Source of the DNA: Curtobacterium sp. MCLR17_007
GTDB taxonomy: Bacteria; Actinomycetota; Actinomycetes; Actinomycetales; Microbacteriaceae
Direction of reading: 5' to 3'
Assembly (NCBI RefSeq): GCF_003234655.2
Contig: NZ_CP126271.1
Span: 3,648,530 to 3,712,529 of the forward strand
DNA length: 64,000 nt
Below the pieces are notes generated by a model. It was not told the DNA's origin and searched no databases. It worked only from the letters and a program-made list of their open reading frames with translations. Positions 49,995-59,413 of the stretch are shown here, one piece after another. Both the position numbers and the translations under genes were made by a program. Positions within the stretch are counted from its first letter, which is position 1. Every line of letters begins with the position of its first letter.

Positions 49995-52900
49995 ATGCGC
50001 ATCCTCCGATCCACGCTCGCCGCCGCCGCGTCCGCCCTGGTCGCCCTCGGCCTCGTCGTCACGCCCGCGTCGGTCACGGCAGCGCAGGCGACGACCGCCC
50101 CGACGACGTCCACGCACGTCGCACGACCGGTCGCGGCGCAGGCGGGCAAGGCCTCCATCGAGATCGTGCCGGCAGACCGAGGTGTGCTGCAGCCGGACCA
50201 GGACCTCACGCTCTCGGTGACGGTCACGAACGACACCGACACCGAGCTGCCGGCCGGCACCGCCGAGCTCGACATCTTCCGGCAGTACGCGGGGACTCGG
50301 GACGTCATCAGCGACTGGCTCGCCGACACCAGCACAACGGGTTACTTCGGCGCCCCGATGGGCTCGGTGGACGTCCCGGCCGTGCCGGCGCATAGATCGG
50401 TCACCCTCGACGACGTCCGGGTCGTCCCCGGCAACCTCGGGCTGTCCGGGTACTCCTCGTTCGGTGCGCGGCGCATCGCGGCCGACTACCGCGCCGGGTC
50501 GACGACGGCCGTGGCACGCTCGGCGGTCACCTGGTACCCGAACTACGAGCAGACGCCCGTCGGGGTCTCCGTGGCGATGCCGATCACGATGCCGGCCGGT
50601 TCCGGCGGGCTCGTCAGCGCGAAGGACCTGGCCGCGGCGACGGCGCTCGACGGCACCCTGACGGCACAGCTCGACGCCGCCCAGGACCACAACGTCGCGC
50701 TCGGCATCGACCCCCGGATCATCGCGTCGATCCGCATCCTCGGCGAGAACGCCCCCTCGTCGGCGACGGCCTGGCTGCAGCGGCTCGAGGGCATGCGCAA
50801 CGAGACCTTCGCGCTGCCGTACGCCGACGCCGACGTCACGGGGCTGCGCCAGGCGGGGGCATCGGGCATCCTCGGTCCGATCTCCCTCGACCAGCTCGTG
50901 AAGCCCGACGACTTCCCCGGTGCGTCCACCCCGGCCCCCACCCCGACCGGCAGTGCGACCGCGACCGCGGACCCGTCCGCGAGTGCCAGCGCCACCGCGA
51001 CCGCCGACCCGAACGGCACGACCGGCACCGCGCCGGACGACCAACCGACCACCATCCCCACGACGGCACAGCTCCTCGACTTCCCGTACACGATGTCGTC
51101 GATCGCGTGGCCCGCCGAGGGCACCGTGGCGACGGACGACCTCAGCGCGCTGACCGATGCCGGCACCACGGCGACGATCGTCGCCAGCGGGAACACCTCC
51201 GCCGGTGCGGACACGACGATCACCGCCTCGGAGAAGATCGACGACCACCGGGTGCTCGTGTCGGACCAGGGCATGTCCGACCTGCTCCACGACGCCGCGA
51301 CCGCGACGACGCAGCGTGCCTGGTCGAGCGCGATGAGCGAACTGACCGCGACGCTCGCCACCGCGTCGCGCCAGGGCGGCACCACCGGTCCGGTGCTGCT
51401 CACCCTCGGCCGCGCCTGGCCGACCGACTCGACCCGCCTGCAGCAAGCCCTCGACGCACTCGAGAACACCCCGTGGGTGTCCCCGGCCGACCTCTCCACG
51501 ACGGCCGCCGTGACGCCAGGGTCCGTCTCGCTCAGCAGCTCGTCGGACAGCGACGGTCGTCTCGACCAGCTGCGTCGCCTGGTCGAGGCCTCGAAGGACC
51601 TCACCGACTTCGCCTCGGCCATCACGACCCCGACCGACCTCACCGCCCCGGCACGTGTCGCCGACCTGGCCGCGGCCTCGAACTCCTGGCGCAGCGACGA
51701 CGAGGGGTTCGTGCAGGCCGTCGACACCCGGGTGACGAGGGTCGCGAAGGACGTCTCGAGCGTGGGGATCCTCGACGGCAGCAGCATCACCCTGCTCGGT
51801 GACCGGTCCTCGCTGCCGATCTCGGTGCGCAACCGCTCGGCGTACCCGGTCACGGTCTTCCTGACGGTCCAGCCGTCGAACTCGTTCCTGCGCATCGAGA
51901 AGAACGCGGTCGAGGTGACGGTCCAGCCCGACTCGTCCAGCCGGGTCACCTTCCCGGTGCAGTCCGTCGCGAACGGCAAGGTCGAGCTCACCATGTCGCT
52001 CACCAGCGCGACGGGCGTCCGCATCGCCGACCCGGCCACGGTCGAGATCAACGTGCAGGCGCAGTGGGAGACGTTCATCACGGCGGCGGCGGCGATCGCC
52101 GTGGTGTTGATCTTCGGGCTCGGGATCTACCGCAACGTCCGTCGGCGCCTGCGTCGTCGCCGGAACGGCGAGCCGGCCGAGGTCGACGAGGACCCCAACC
52201 GCCTGTACCAGGAGCCGTCGGACGACGACCGCGCCGAGGGAGAGGACCACCCTGCCGGGTCGGCCACCGCGATGGCGACCGCCGGTTCCAGCACCCCGCT
52301 CGCCGCCGCCGAGGGGGCCGACCGTCTCGACGACGCGATCGCCCGTGCCGGAGCCGGGCCGGTCCTCCCGTCCGACCGCGCGCACGACGTGAGCGCCCCC
52401 CAGGAGCCCACCATCAGCACCACCCAGCCCGACCCGACCGTCCCCGCGGAGCCCGCGCAGCGCAGCCTCGGGCGGGCCAGTGCCATGCTCGCCGCGGGCA
52501 CGATGATCTCCCGCGTGCTCGGGTTCGCCAAGACCTTCGTGCTGGCCTACGCGATCGGCAACTCGGGGTCCCGGGCCGCCGACGCGTTCGCGATCTCGAA
52601 CCAGCTGCCGAACAACATCTACGCGCTCATCGCGGGCGGCCTGCTGTCCGCGGTGCTCATCCCGCAGATCGTCCGCTCCATGAAGCAGAACAGCGACGGC
52701 GGGACCGCTTACGTCAACAAGATCGTGACGCTGGCCGGATCGGTCTTCGTGCTCATCGCCATCGTCGCGACGGTGCTCGCGCCGGTCCTCGTGCGCATCT
52801 ACAGCCAGAGCGCCGGCGACGGCGGCAAGGGCTTCACGCCCGCGCAGACCGACCTGGCGATCGCGTTCGCCTTCTGGTGCCTGCCCCAGATCCTGTTCTA

Positions 52901-54083
52901 CGCGATGTACTCGCTGCTGGGAGAGGTGCTCAACGCCAAGCAGGTGTTTGGGCCGTTCACCTGGGCGCCCCTGATCAACAACGTGATCGCGATCGCCGGG
53001 CTCATCGTCTTCATCGCCATGTTCGGCGGTCGCGACGTCAACTCCGCAGCCGCAGCGTGGACGCCGCTGAAGATCGCCGTGCTCGCCGGCAGTGCGTCGT
53101 TCGGCGTCCTGGCACAGGCGGCGTTCCTGCCGCTGTTCTGGCGTCGAGCGGGTCTGTCGTTCACGCCGGACTTCCGCTGGCGGGGTGTCGGCCTCAAGGC
53201 GACCGGCACCGCAGCCGGGTGGCTGTTCGGCATGATCCTCGTGACGCAGCTCGCCGGGGTGGTGCAGGCCCGCGTCGCGTCCCTCGCCCAGGGCGCCGGC
53301 AACGCGACCCTCGCGACCAGCTGGCTGCTCTTCATGCTCCCGCACTCGATCATCACGGTGTCGATCGCCACCGCGTACTTCACGCGGATGAGCCACGACG
53401 CCGAGCGGGGCGACCTGGCGGCGGTCCGACGCAACCTGTCGCTGTCGCTGCGGATCGTCGGGCTGTTCACCGTCTTCGCGTCCGTGGCCCTGGTCGTGAT
53501 GTCGACGTCGTTCGCCCGCGTCTGGGAGAACACGTTCTGGCTGACCCAGTCGATGGCCTGGGTGCTCGTCGCCTACATGCCCGGTCTGGTGCTGTTCAGC
53601 ATGCTCTTCATCATCCAGCGCGTGTTCTGGGCGCTGCACGACCACCGCACCCCGTTCCTCATGCAGATCGTGCAGTCCGGGCTGTTCGTCATCGGAGCCC
53701 TCGCGGTCGCGGCGTTCCCGGCACAGCACATCGGTGTCGGCATCGCGGTGTGCACCACCTTGGCGGGCACGGCCCAGACCATCGTCGCGCTCGTCGTCGT
53801 GCGGAAGCGCCTGGCGGGCATCGACGGCCCGAACGTCACCCGCTCGCACGTGCAGTTCGTCATCGCCGCGCTCATCGCCGGCGTGGTCGGGGTCCTCGTC
53901 GCCAACTTCTTCGGTGCCTTCTCGGCCGACGGCTTCGCGATGTCCGACGTGACCAGCGCACTCATCACGCTCGTGCTGACCGGCGCCGTCATGGTCGTCG
54001 TCTACTTCGGGGCGTTGGTCGTCGCAAAGAACGGCGAGATCGCGAACGCCGTGACGCTGGTGCGGTCCCGACTCGGGCGCTGA
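49995..54083 (+). CDS. murJ: DUF6049-like surface domain fused to lipid II flippase MurJ
   Basis: A single 1362-codon frame. Residues 1-31 are a signal peptide (RSTLAAAASALVALGLVVTP). The extracellular region to about 690 resembles DUF6049 and includes a Thr/Ala/Pro linker near 310-350 (TPAPTPTGSATATADPSASA). A helix at about 692-712 with the basic stop RRRLRRRRN returns to the cytosol; an acidic/disordered linker runs to 820, then MurJ at about 823-1362 with 14 predicted helices (SRVLGFAKTFVLAYAIGN, NLSLSLRIVGLF). MurJ flips lipid II in peptidoglycan synthesis. Usually the two are separate genes; no stop or clear ribosome site separates them here. Confidence 0.85.
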   Translation: MRILRSTLAAAASALVALGLVVTPASVTAAQATTAPTTSTHVARPVAAQAGKASIEIVPADRGVLQPDQDLTLSVTVTNDTDTELPAGTAELDIFRQYAGTRDVISDWLADTSTTGYFGAPMGSVDVPAVPAHRSVTLDDVRVVPGNLGLSGYSSFGARRIAADYRAGSTTAVARSAVTWYPNYEQTPVGVSVAMPITMPAGSGGLVSAKDLAAATALDGTLTAQLDAAQDHNVALGIDPRIIASIRILGENAPSSATAWLQRLEGMRNETFALPYADADVTGLRQAGASGILGPISLDQLVKPDDFPGASTPAPTPTGSATATADPSASASATATADPNGTTGTAPDDQPTTIPTTAQLLDFPYTMSSIAWPAEGTVATDDLSALTDAGTTATIVASGNTSAGADTTITASEKIDDHRVLVSDQGMSDLLHDAATATTQRAWSSAMSELTATLATASRQGGTTGPVLLTLGRAWPTDSTRLQQALDALENTPWVSPADLSTTAAVTPGSVSLSSSSDSDGRLDQLRRLVEASKDLTDFASAITTPTDLTAPARVADLAAASNSWRSDDEGFVQAVDTRVTRVAKDVSSVGILDGSSITLLGDRSSLPISVRNRSAYPVTVFLTVQPSNSFLRIEKNAVEVTVQPDSSSRVTFPVQSVANGKVELTMSLTSATGVRIADPATVEINVQAQWETFITAAAAIAVVLIFGLGIYRNVRRRLRRRRNGEPAEVDEDPNRLYQEPSDDDRAEGEDHPAGSATAMATAGSSTPLAAAEGADRLDDAIARAGAGPVLPSDRAHDVSAPQEPTISTTQPDPTVPAEPAQRSLGRASAMLAAGTMISRVLGFAKTFVLAYAIGNSGSRAADAFAISNQLPNNIYALIAGGLLSAVLIPQIVRSMKQNSDGGTAYVNKIVTLAGSVFVLIAIVATVLAPVLVRIYSQSAGDGGKGFTPAQTDLAIAFAFWCLPQILFYAMYSLLGEVLNAKQVFGPFTWAPLINNVIAIAGLIVFIAMFGGRDVNSAAAAWTPLKIAVLAGSASFGVLAQAAFLPLFWRRAGLSFTPDFRWRGVGLKATGTAAGWLFGMILVTQLAGVVQARVASLAQGAGNATLATSWLLFMLPHSIITVSIATAYFTRMSHDAERGDLAAVRRNLSLSLRIVGLFTVFASVALVVMSTSFARVWENTFWLTQSMAWVLVAYMPGLVLFSMLFIIQRVFWALHDHRTPFLMQIVQSGLFVIGALAVAAFPAQHIGVGIAVCTTLAGTAQTIVALVVVRKRLAGIDGPNVTRSHVQFVIAALIAGVVGVLVANFFGAFSADGFAMSDVTSALITLVLTGAVMVVVYFGALVVAKNGEIANAVTLVRSRLGR

Positions 54084-54186
54084 CCCCGGCGCCAGACGCA
54101 CGGGGAGCGCGCTCCCGGGTGCCTCGGAATGCGTCGCCGGTAGGATGCGTTGACCCGGTCAGAAGCAACGGAAGGGCACTGAAGGC

Positions 54187-55173
54187 ATGCGCCAGCTCAT
54201 CATCATCGGTTCCGGCCCGGCCGGGTTCACCGCCGGCATCTACGCCGCACGGGCCCAGCTCAAGCCACTCATCGTCGCGTCCAGCGTCGAGACGGGCGGC
54301 GAGCTCACCAAGACCACCGAGGTCGAGAACTTCCCGGGTTTCCCCGAGGGGATCCAGGGCCCGGACCTCATGATCAAGATGCAGGAACAGGCCGAGCGCT
54401 TCGGCGCCGAGGTCCTGTACGACGACGCCGTCTCGGTCGAGCTCACCGGCGACGTCAAGAAGGTCACGGTCGGCTCCGGCGAGACGTACGAGGCCCTCGC
54501 GGTCATCTACGCCACCGGCTCGGCCTACCGCCAGCTCGGCCTCCCCGACGAAGAGCGCCTGTCCGGCCACGGCGTCTCGTGGTGCGCGACCTGCGACGGC
54601 TTCTTCTTCCGCCAGAAGAACATCGCGGTCGTCGGCGGTGGCGACTCCGCCATGGAAGAAGCCACGTTCCTCACGCGGTTCGCCGACAAGGTCACGGTCA
54701 TCCACCGCAAGGACACGCTGCGCGCGTCGAAGATCATGCAGGACCGCGCGGCGAACGACCCGAAGATCGAGTTCGCCTGGAACAAGGAAGTCGTCGGCAT
54801 CTCCGGCGAGTCCGCGGTCGAGGGCGTCACGCTCAAGGACACCGTCACCGGTGAGACTTCGGAGCTCGCACTCGACGGCCTGTTCATCGCGATCGGCAAC
54901 GACCCGCGTGTGCACCTCGTTCACCAGCAGCTGCAGCTCGCGCCCGAGGGCACCATCGCCGTCGAGGGCCGTACCTCGCGCGCCGTCGGCGTCGCCGGGG
55001 TCTTCGTGGCGGGCGACGTCCTCGACCACACCTACCGTCAGGCCATCACGGCCGCTGGTTCCGGTGCCGTCGCGGCGCTCGACGCGGAGAAGTTCCTCGC
55101 CGACCTCGACGACGACCTGACCAGCAAGGCCGAGGGCGACGCCCCGGTCGAGCCCGTCACCATCTCGGCCTAG
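54187..55173 (+). CDS. trxB: Thioredoxin reductase
   Basis: The 328-residue flavoenzyme has the FAD site GSGPAG (8-13), the redox pair CATC (133-136, in VSWCATCDGFFF) and the NADPH motif VGGGDSAMEE, followed by GVFVAGDVLDHTYRQ at the end of the FAD domain. It reduces thioredoxin with NADPH. The thioredoxin gene begins 60 bases later, so they form a functional pair. Length is normal. Confidence 0.97.
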   Translation: MRQLIIIGSGPAGFTAGIYAARAQLKPLIVASSVETGGELTKTTEVENFPGFPEGIQGPDLMIKMQEQAERFGAEVLYDDAVSVELTGDVKKVTVGSGETYEALAVIYATGSAYRQLGLPDEERLSGHGVSWCATCDGFFFRQKNIAVVGGGDSAMEEATFLTRFADKVTVIHRKDTLRASKIMQDRAANDPKIEFAWNKEVVGISGESAVEGVTLKDTVTGETSELALDGLFIAIGNDPRVHLVHQQLQLAPEGTIAVEGRTSRAVGVAGVFVAGDVLDHTYRQAITAAGSGAVAALDAEKFLADLDDDLTSKAEGDAPVEPVTISA

Positions 55174-55232
55174 GGAATGGTCCGGCGCCCAGCGCCGTTC
55201 CACCCAACGCACGACTTCTCGAAGGAGCACAC

Positions 55233-55559
55233 ATGTCCAACGCCAAGGCAGTCACCGACGCCACCTTCTCGGACGAGGTCCTGAAGTCCGACAAGACGAT
55301 CCTCGTCGACTTCTGGGCAGAGTGGTGTGGCCCGTGCCGCGCCGTCTCGCCGATCCTCGACCAGATCGCCGAAGAGCACGCCGGCAAGATCGAGATCGTC
55401 AAGCTCAACGTCGACGACAACCCGCAGTCGGCGATGAACTACCAGATCACGTCGATCCCGGCGATGAAGGTCTTCAAGGGCGGCGAGGTCGTCAAGACCG
55501 TCATCGGCGCCAAGCCGAAGCCCGCTCTCGAGGCCGACCTCGCCGAGTTCCTGGCGTAG
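55233..55559 (+). CDS. trxA: Thioredoxin
   Basis: A 108-residue thioredoxin with WCGPC at 31-35, the cis-proline in TSIPAMKVF and the final KPALEADLAEFL helix. Directly downstream of trxB, with AAGGAG before the ATG. Closed by a stem-loop terminator. Confidence 0.97.
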   Translation: MSNAKAVTDATFSDEVLKSDKTILVDFWAEWCGPCRAVSPILDQIAEEHAGKIEIVKLNVDDNPQSAMNYQITSIPAMKVFKGGEVVKTVIGAKPKPALEADLAEFLA

Positions 55560-55580
55560 CAACCCCCAGCACGTCCCGGA

Positions 55581-55613
55581 CGCCCCGTCCTCCACGCACC
55601 GGAGGGCGGGGCG
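55581..55613 (+). terminator. trxA: Terminator after trxA
   Basis: A 13-base perfect-type stem (CGCCCCGTCCTCC with GGAGGGCGGGGCG, one mismatch) around a seven-base loop, 21 bases after the trxA stop. Confidence 0.85.
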
Positions 55614-55723
55614 TTCGCCTGTGTCCGACAGGTCCACTCGTTCAGGATCGGCCCGCGACACACACCCCGGGTTCGCGGACTCCATGTCGTACTGTGGCGG
55701 GACGCCTCTGAACGGAGAACTCG

Positions 55724-57028
55724 ATGACGAACGGCAACAGCCTCGACCCCTGGTACGACTCCTACGCCCAGCGCACCGCCGGGCTGAGCGCCTCCGAGGT
55801 CCGGGCCCTGTTCGCCGTCGCCTCCCGCCCCGAGGTCGTCTCACTCGCCGGCGGCATGCCGTTCGTCTCCGCGCTGCCCCGTGAACTCGTGACGGGGTCG
55901 ATCGACCGTGTGATGACCGAAGACGCGGCGATGGCGCTGCAGTACGGCGGTGGCCAGGGCCTCCGGCAGCTCCGTGAGCACATCGTCGACGTGATGTCGC
56001 TCGAGGGCATCCGCGCCAGCGCCGAGGACGTCGTCGTCACGACGGGGTCGCAGCATGCGCTCGACCTCGTGACGCGGCTGTTCATCGACCCGGGTGACGT
56101 CGTGCTGGCCGAGTCGCCGTCCTACGTCGGTGCCATCGGCGTGTTCCGGTCCTACCAGGCCGAGACCGTCCACGTGGCGACCGACGAGCACGGTCTGGTC
56201 CCCGAGGCCCTGCGCGAGACGATCGGCCGTCTGCGGGCCGCTGACAAGCGCATGAAGTTCCTGTACACGATCCCGAACTTCCACAACCCGGCCGGCGTCA
56301 CGATGAGCCGCGAGCGGCGCATCGAGGTCCTCGACATCTGCCGGTCGAACAACATCCTCGTGCTCGAGGACAACCCGTACGGGCTCCTGTGGTTCGACGA
56401 GCCCGCACCGCAGGCGATCCGCTCGATCGACGACGAGGGCGTGGTCTACCTCGGCTCCTTCTCGAAGACCCTCGCGCCGGGGTTCCGCGTCGGCTGGGCC
56501 CTCGCTCCGCATGCCATCCGCGAGAAGCTCGTCCTGGCGAACGAGTCCGCGGTCCTCGCCCCCAACTCCTTCGGGCAGTACGTCGTCAACGCGTACCTCG
56601 ACGCCGCGGACTGGAAGGGCCAGATCGACACCTTCCGCGGCATCTACGCCGAGCGCCGCGACGCGATGTTCCAGGCACTCGGGGAGTTCCTGCCCGACCT
56701 GACCTGGACCCGACCGAACGGTGGGTTCTTCGTCTGGCTGACCCTGCCGGAGTCGCTCAACTCGAAGGGCATGCTCCCCCGCGCGGTCAAGGAACTGGTG
56801 GCGTACACACCGGGTACCGCGTTCTACGCCGACGGCCGGGGCGCGCAGCACATCCGTCTGTCGTTCTGCTACCCGACCGCCGAGCAGATCCGCGTCGGCG
56901 TCAAGCGGCTCGCGAACGTCGTCAACGACGAACTCGAGCTCATCGAGACGTTCGGGTCAGCAACCCGGCCGAACGCCGTCGTCCAACAGACCTCATCGGT
57001 CAGTGCGCCGCCGCCGAACATCTCCTGA
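55724..57028 (+). CDS. PLP-dependent aminotransferase, class I/II
   Basis: A 434-residue fold-type I aminotransferase. VVTTGSQHALDLVTRLFIDP, the FHNPAGVTM turn, VLEDNPYGLLWFDEPAP and GSFSKTLAPGFRVGW (with the Lys that binds PLP) are typical of the 2-aminoadipate/aromatic transaminase group. It converts an amino acid and 2-oxo acid pair; the exact substrate is unknown. GGAGAAC precedes the ATG. It is followed by ddl after 43 bases. The gene lies in the chromosomal block between trxA and parAB, which is common in Actinobacteria. Confidence 0.9.
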   Translation: MTNGNSLDPWYDSYAQRTAGLSASEVRALFAVASRPEVVSLAGGMPFVSALPRELVTGSIDRVMTEDAAMALQYGGGQGLRQLREHIVDVMSLEGIRASAEDVVVTTGSQHALDLVTRLFIDPGDVVLAESPSYVGAIGVFRSYQAETVHVATDEHGLVPEALRETIGRLRAADKRMKFLYTIPNFHNPAGVTMSRERRIEVLDICRSNNILVLEDNPYGLLWFDEPAPQAIRSIDDEGVVYLGSFSKTLAPGFRVGWALAPHAIREKLVLANESAVLAPNSFGQYVVNAYLDAADWKGQIDTFRGIYAERRDAMFQALGEFLPDLTWTRPNGGFFVWLTLPESLNSKGMLPRAVKELVAYTPGTAFYADGRGAQHIRLSFCYPTAEQIRVGVKRLANVVNDELELIETFGSATRPNAVVQQTSSVSAPPPNIS

Positions 57029-57071
57029 CCAGCACTTTCCGTCTCACCGCGCAGTACCGGAGGTCTCTCGC

Positions 57072-58034
57072 ATGGCCGAGCTCACCCGTCGTCACGTCGT
57101 CGTCGTCGCGGGAGGCATCTCCCACGAGCGCGACGTCTCGCTCCGGTCCGGCCGACGCGTTGCCGACTCCCTGACCGGCTACGGCTGGCAGGTCGACCTC
57201 CGTGACGCGGACGCATCGCTCCTGCCCGCGCTGCGCGAGTCCCGTCCTGACGTGGTCTGGCCCGCCCTGCACGGGGCCTCCGGAGAGGACGGCGCGCTGC
57301 GCGGCATCCTGGAGGCCGTGGACATCCCGTTCGTCGGCTCACGGTCCACCTCGGCCCGGTTGGCATGGGACAAGCCCACGGCGTCCGCACTGGTCGCCAG
57401 GGCCGGCGTTCGGACCCCGCGCTCAGTGACGCTCTCGCACGAAGTGTTCCGGGAACTCGGTGCTGTCGGTGTCCTCGAGGCGATCGCCGCTGACCACCCC
57501 GTCCCACTCGCGGTGAAGCCAGCGCGCGGCGGCAGCGCACAGGGCGTCACCCTGGTCGAGGACACGAACGACCTCCCACGAGCCATGGTGACCGCGTACA
57601 CGTACTGCGATGACGTCGTCGTCGAGCAGCTCATCCGAGGAACCGAGGTCGCCGTCGGGATCATCGACACGGGGGACCGGCCGGTTGCCCTCGCCCCGGT
57701 CGAGATCGTCCCGCGGAACGGCTTCTACGGGTTCGAGGCCCGCTACAACGCGGGGGAGACCACGTTCTACACGCCGGCGCGTCTCTCCGACGAGCACACG
57801 GCCGCCACCGCTGCCGCTGCCATCGCGGCGCACCGTGCCCTGGGGCTCCGCCACGTGTCGCGCGTTGACATGATCATCGACGGCGCGGGTACGCCATGGT
57901 TCCTCGAGGCCAACGTCCTGCCGGGCCTGACGGAGACCTCCCTGGTGCCGCAGGCACTCTCAGCGTCCGGGTTCGACCTGGGCTGGACCTACGCCGAGCT
58001 CGCGGAGCAGGCCATCCGGGACCACAACGCGTAG
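57072..58034 (+). CDS. ddl: D-alanine-D-alanine ligase-like ATP-grasp protein
   Basis: A 320-residue ATP-grasp enzyme: VVVVAGGISHERDVSLRSGR (N-terminal substrate strand), HGASGEDGALRGILEAVDIP, VKPARGGSAQGVTLVED (ATP-binding strands) and EANVLPGLTETSLVPQALSA (Mg site and conserved Asn). Ddl joins two D-alanines for peptidoglycan precursors. The symbol is assigned on family motifs; other D-Ala-D-X ligases look alike. ATG 57072 begins the conserved domain. The stop codon overlaps the first parS site. Confidence 0.85.
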   Translation: MAELTRRHVVVVAGGISHERDVSLRSGRRVADSLTGYGWQVDLRDADASLLPALRESRPDVVWPALHGASGEDGALRGILEAVDIPFVGSRSTSARLAWDKPTASALVARAGVRTPRSVTLSHEVFRELGAVGVLEAIAADHPVPLAVKPARGGSAQGVTLVEDTNDLPRAMVTAYTYCDDVVVEQLIRGTEVAVGIIDTGDRPVALAPVEIVPRNGFYGFEARYNAGETTFYTPARLSDEHTAATAAAAIAAHRALGLRHVSRVDMIIDGAGTPWFLEANVLPGLTETSLVPQALSASGFDLGWTYAELAEQAIRDHNA

Positions 58035-58049
58035 GTTCCACGTGGAACA
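58034..58049. promoter_or_regulatory. parS: parS-like site 1
   Basis: GGTTCCACGTGGAACA, a palindrome matching the ParB site TGTTTCACGTGAAACA pattern in its core. It begins at the last base of the ddl stop codon. Confidence 0.8.
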
Positions 58050-58101
58050 TCCGCCCGCGATGTTCCACGCTGCGTCGATGCAAGGCGCGAGCCAGCCCAC
58101 T

Positions 58102-58117
58102 GGTTCCACGTGGAACA
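58102..58117. promoter_or_regulatory. parS: parS-like site 2
   Basis: GGTTCCACGTGGAACA, the same sequence as site 1, 68 bases further on. Confidence 0.8.
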
Positions 58118-58173
58118 TGCAGAGGTCCGCCGCACCGCGACCGTGGTCAAGCGACGCCGAAGACCGCAAGGCC

Positions 58174-58395
58174 TCACCGTTCTTGGCGTCGCGCTACTTG
58201 CAGTGCAGTGACACCGAGCGGGACCAACGCAGCCACGGCCACCACGCAGTAGCGCAATCTGAAGTCCACCCCGCCACCCTCGGGCGCCGTGATGACGACA
58301 ACGAAGCCCACCACCACGGCCACGACAGATCCGGTCAACGCCGCAGCACCCAGCATCACGGCGATGAAGCTGCCGAGACCTCGGTGTCCTGGCAC
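58174..58395 (-). CDS. Small membrane protein downstream of parB
   Basis: A possible 73-residue protein from GTG 58395, 37 bases after the parB stop on the same strand. It has two hydrophobic helices (FIAVMLGAAALTGSVVAVVV and YCVVAVAALVPLGVTALQV) and codons that mostly end in G or C. The start is uncertain, with GGGGA too close to the GTG. The family is unknown. A parS site overlaps its upstream part. Confidence 0.4.
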   Translation of the reverse strand: MPGHRGLGSFIAVMLGAAALTGSVVAVVVGFVVVITAPEGGGVDFRLRYCVVAVAALVPLGVTALQVARRQER

Positions 58396-58402
58396 TCCCC
58401 GA

Positions 58403-58418
58403 TGTTCCACGTGGAACA
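58403..58418. promoter_or_regulatory. parS: parS-like site 3
   Basis: TGTTCCACGTGGAACA, a perfect 16-base palindrome and the closest of the four to the ParB consensus. It lies between parB and the small membrane gene. Confidence 0.85.
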
Positions 58419-58432
58419 ACGCGAATCGTCGC

Positions 58433-59413
58433 TCAGCCCGCGAAGTCCTCGGCGCCGAGCTCACTGAGGATCCGGTTGAGATCAGCAGCGTTCGCGAAGT
58501 CGATCGTGACACGGCCCTTGCGCGCACCCATGGCGATCTGCACGCGGGTGTTCAGCCGGTCACCGAGTCGTTCAGCGACGTCGACGAAGTGGGCGTCCCG
58601 CTTGGTCGGCTGCGGCGCCGCCTTCTTCGGCGTGCCCTGCGTCATCTGCTGCGCGGCGGCCTCCGCCTGGCGCACGGAGAGGTCTTCGTTCACGATCTTC
58701 TCGGCGAGGTACTCCATCGCCTGTGCGTCCGGTGCTGCGAGGATCGCGCGAGCATGACCAGCCGACAGCACTCCTGCTGCGACACGACGCTGCACGGGGG
58801 AGGGAAGCCGCAGCAGACGGATCGTGTTGGTGATCTGCGGGCGGGACCGGCCCAGCCGCTGCCCGAGCTGCTCCTGCGTGATCCCGAAGTCCGCGAGCAG
58901 CTGCTGGTATGCGGACGCTTCTTCCAGCGGGTTGAGCTGAGCACGATGCAGATTCTCGAGCAGCGCATCTCGGAGCATGGCATCATCAGGGGTTTCCTTG
59001 ACGATGGCGGGAATCGTCGCGAGTCCCAGCTCCTTCGTCGCGCGGAGGCGTCGTTCCCCCATGATCAGCTCGTACTGCGGCTGCGTCCCCGTGGCACCCT
59101 CGATCGGCCGGACCACGATGGGCTGCAGCAGCCCGATCTCACGGATGGAGTGCACGAGTTCCTGCAGTTCCTCTTCGCGGAACTCCTTGCGGGGCTGCTG
59201 TGCGTTCGGGACGATGTCGAGCGGATTGAGGTTCGCCAGACGCGCACCGGGGACGGCCAGCAGGTCCTCGGCGGTGTTTCCCTCGGTCGCCGGCGCCGAC
59301 GCGGGCGATCCACCCGTGGGGAAGAACACGTCGACGGGACGATCCTGCTGCGCCGGCGTCGTCGGGATCAGGGCGCCGATCCCTCGGCCGAGTCCGGTCC
59401 GCTTGGGTGCCAT
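58433..59413 (-). CDS. parB: Chromosome partition protein ParB
   Basis: A 326-residue CTPase and DNA-binding protein. The N-terminal CTP domain has LDIVPNAQQPRKEFREEELQ and MGERRLRATKEL; the helix-turn-helix is DFGITQEQLGQRLGRSRPQI; and the C-terminal dimerisation domain ends ADLNRILSELGAEDF. It loads at parS and forms the partition complex with ParA. Shares one base with the parA stop codon. Confidence 0.96.
   Translation of the reverse strand: MAPKRTGLGRGIGALIPTTPAQQDRPVDVFFPTGGSPASAPATEGNTAEDLLAVPGARLANLNPLDIVPNAQQPRKEFREEELQELVHSIREIGLLQPIVVRPIEGATGTQPQYELIMGERRLRATKELGLATIPAIVKETPDDAMLRDALLENLHRAQLNPLEEASAYQQLLADFGITQEQLGQRLGRSRPQITNTIRLLRLPSPVQRRVAAGVLSAGHARAILAAPDAQAMEYLAEKIVNEDLSVRQAEAAAQQMTQGTPKKAAPQPTKRDAHFVDVAERLGDRLNTRVQIAMGARKGRVTIDFANAADLNRILSELGAEDFAG

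Noticed and set aside
52389..52391. GTG as a separate start for MurJ
   Set aside because: There is no ribosome site and no stop codon before it in the frame; the fusion reading is simpler, though it cannot be excluded.
49950..54101. Long minus-strand ORF of 1383 codons opposite the MurJ gene
   Set aside because: It is a shadow frame: GC-rich codons mirror the plus strand, low-complexity Arg/Gly/Asp-rich product, no start or domain.
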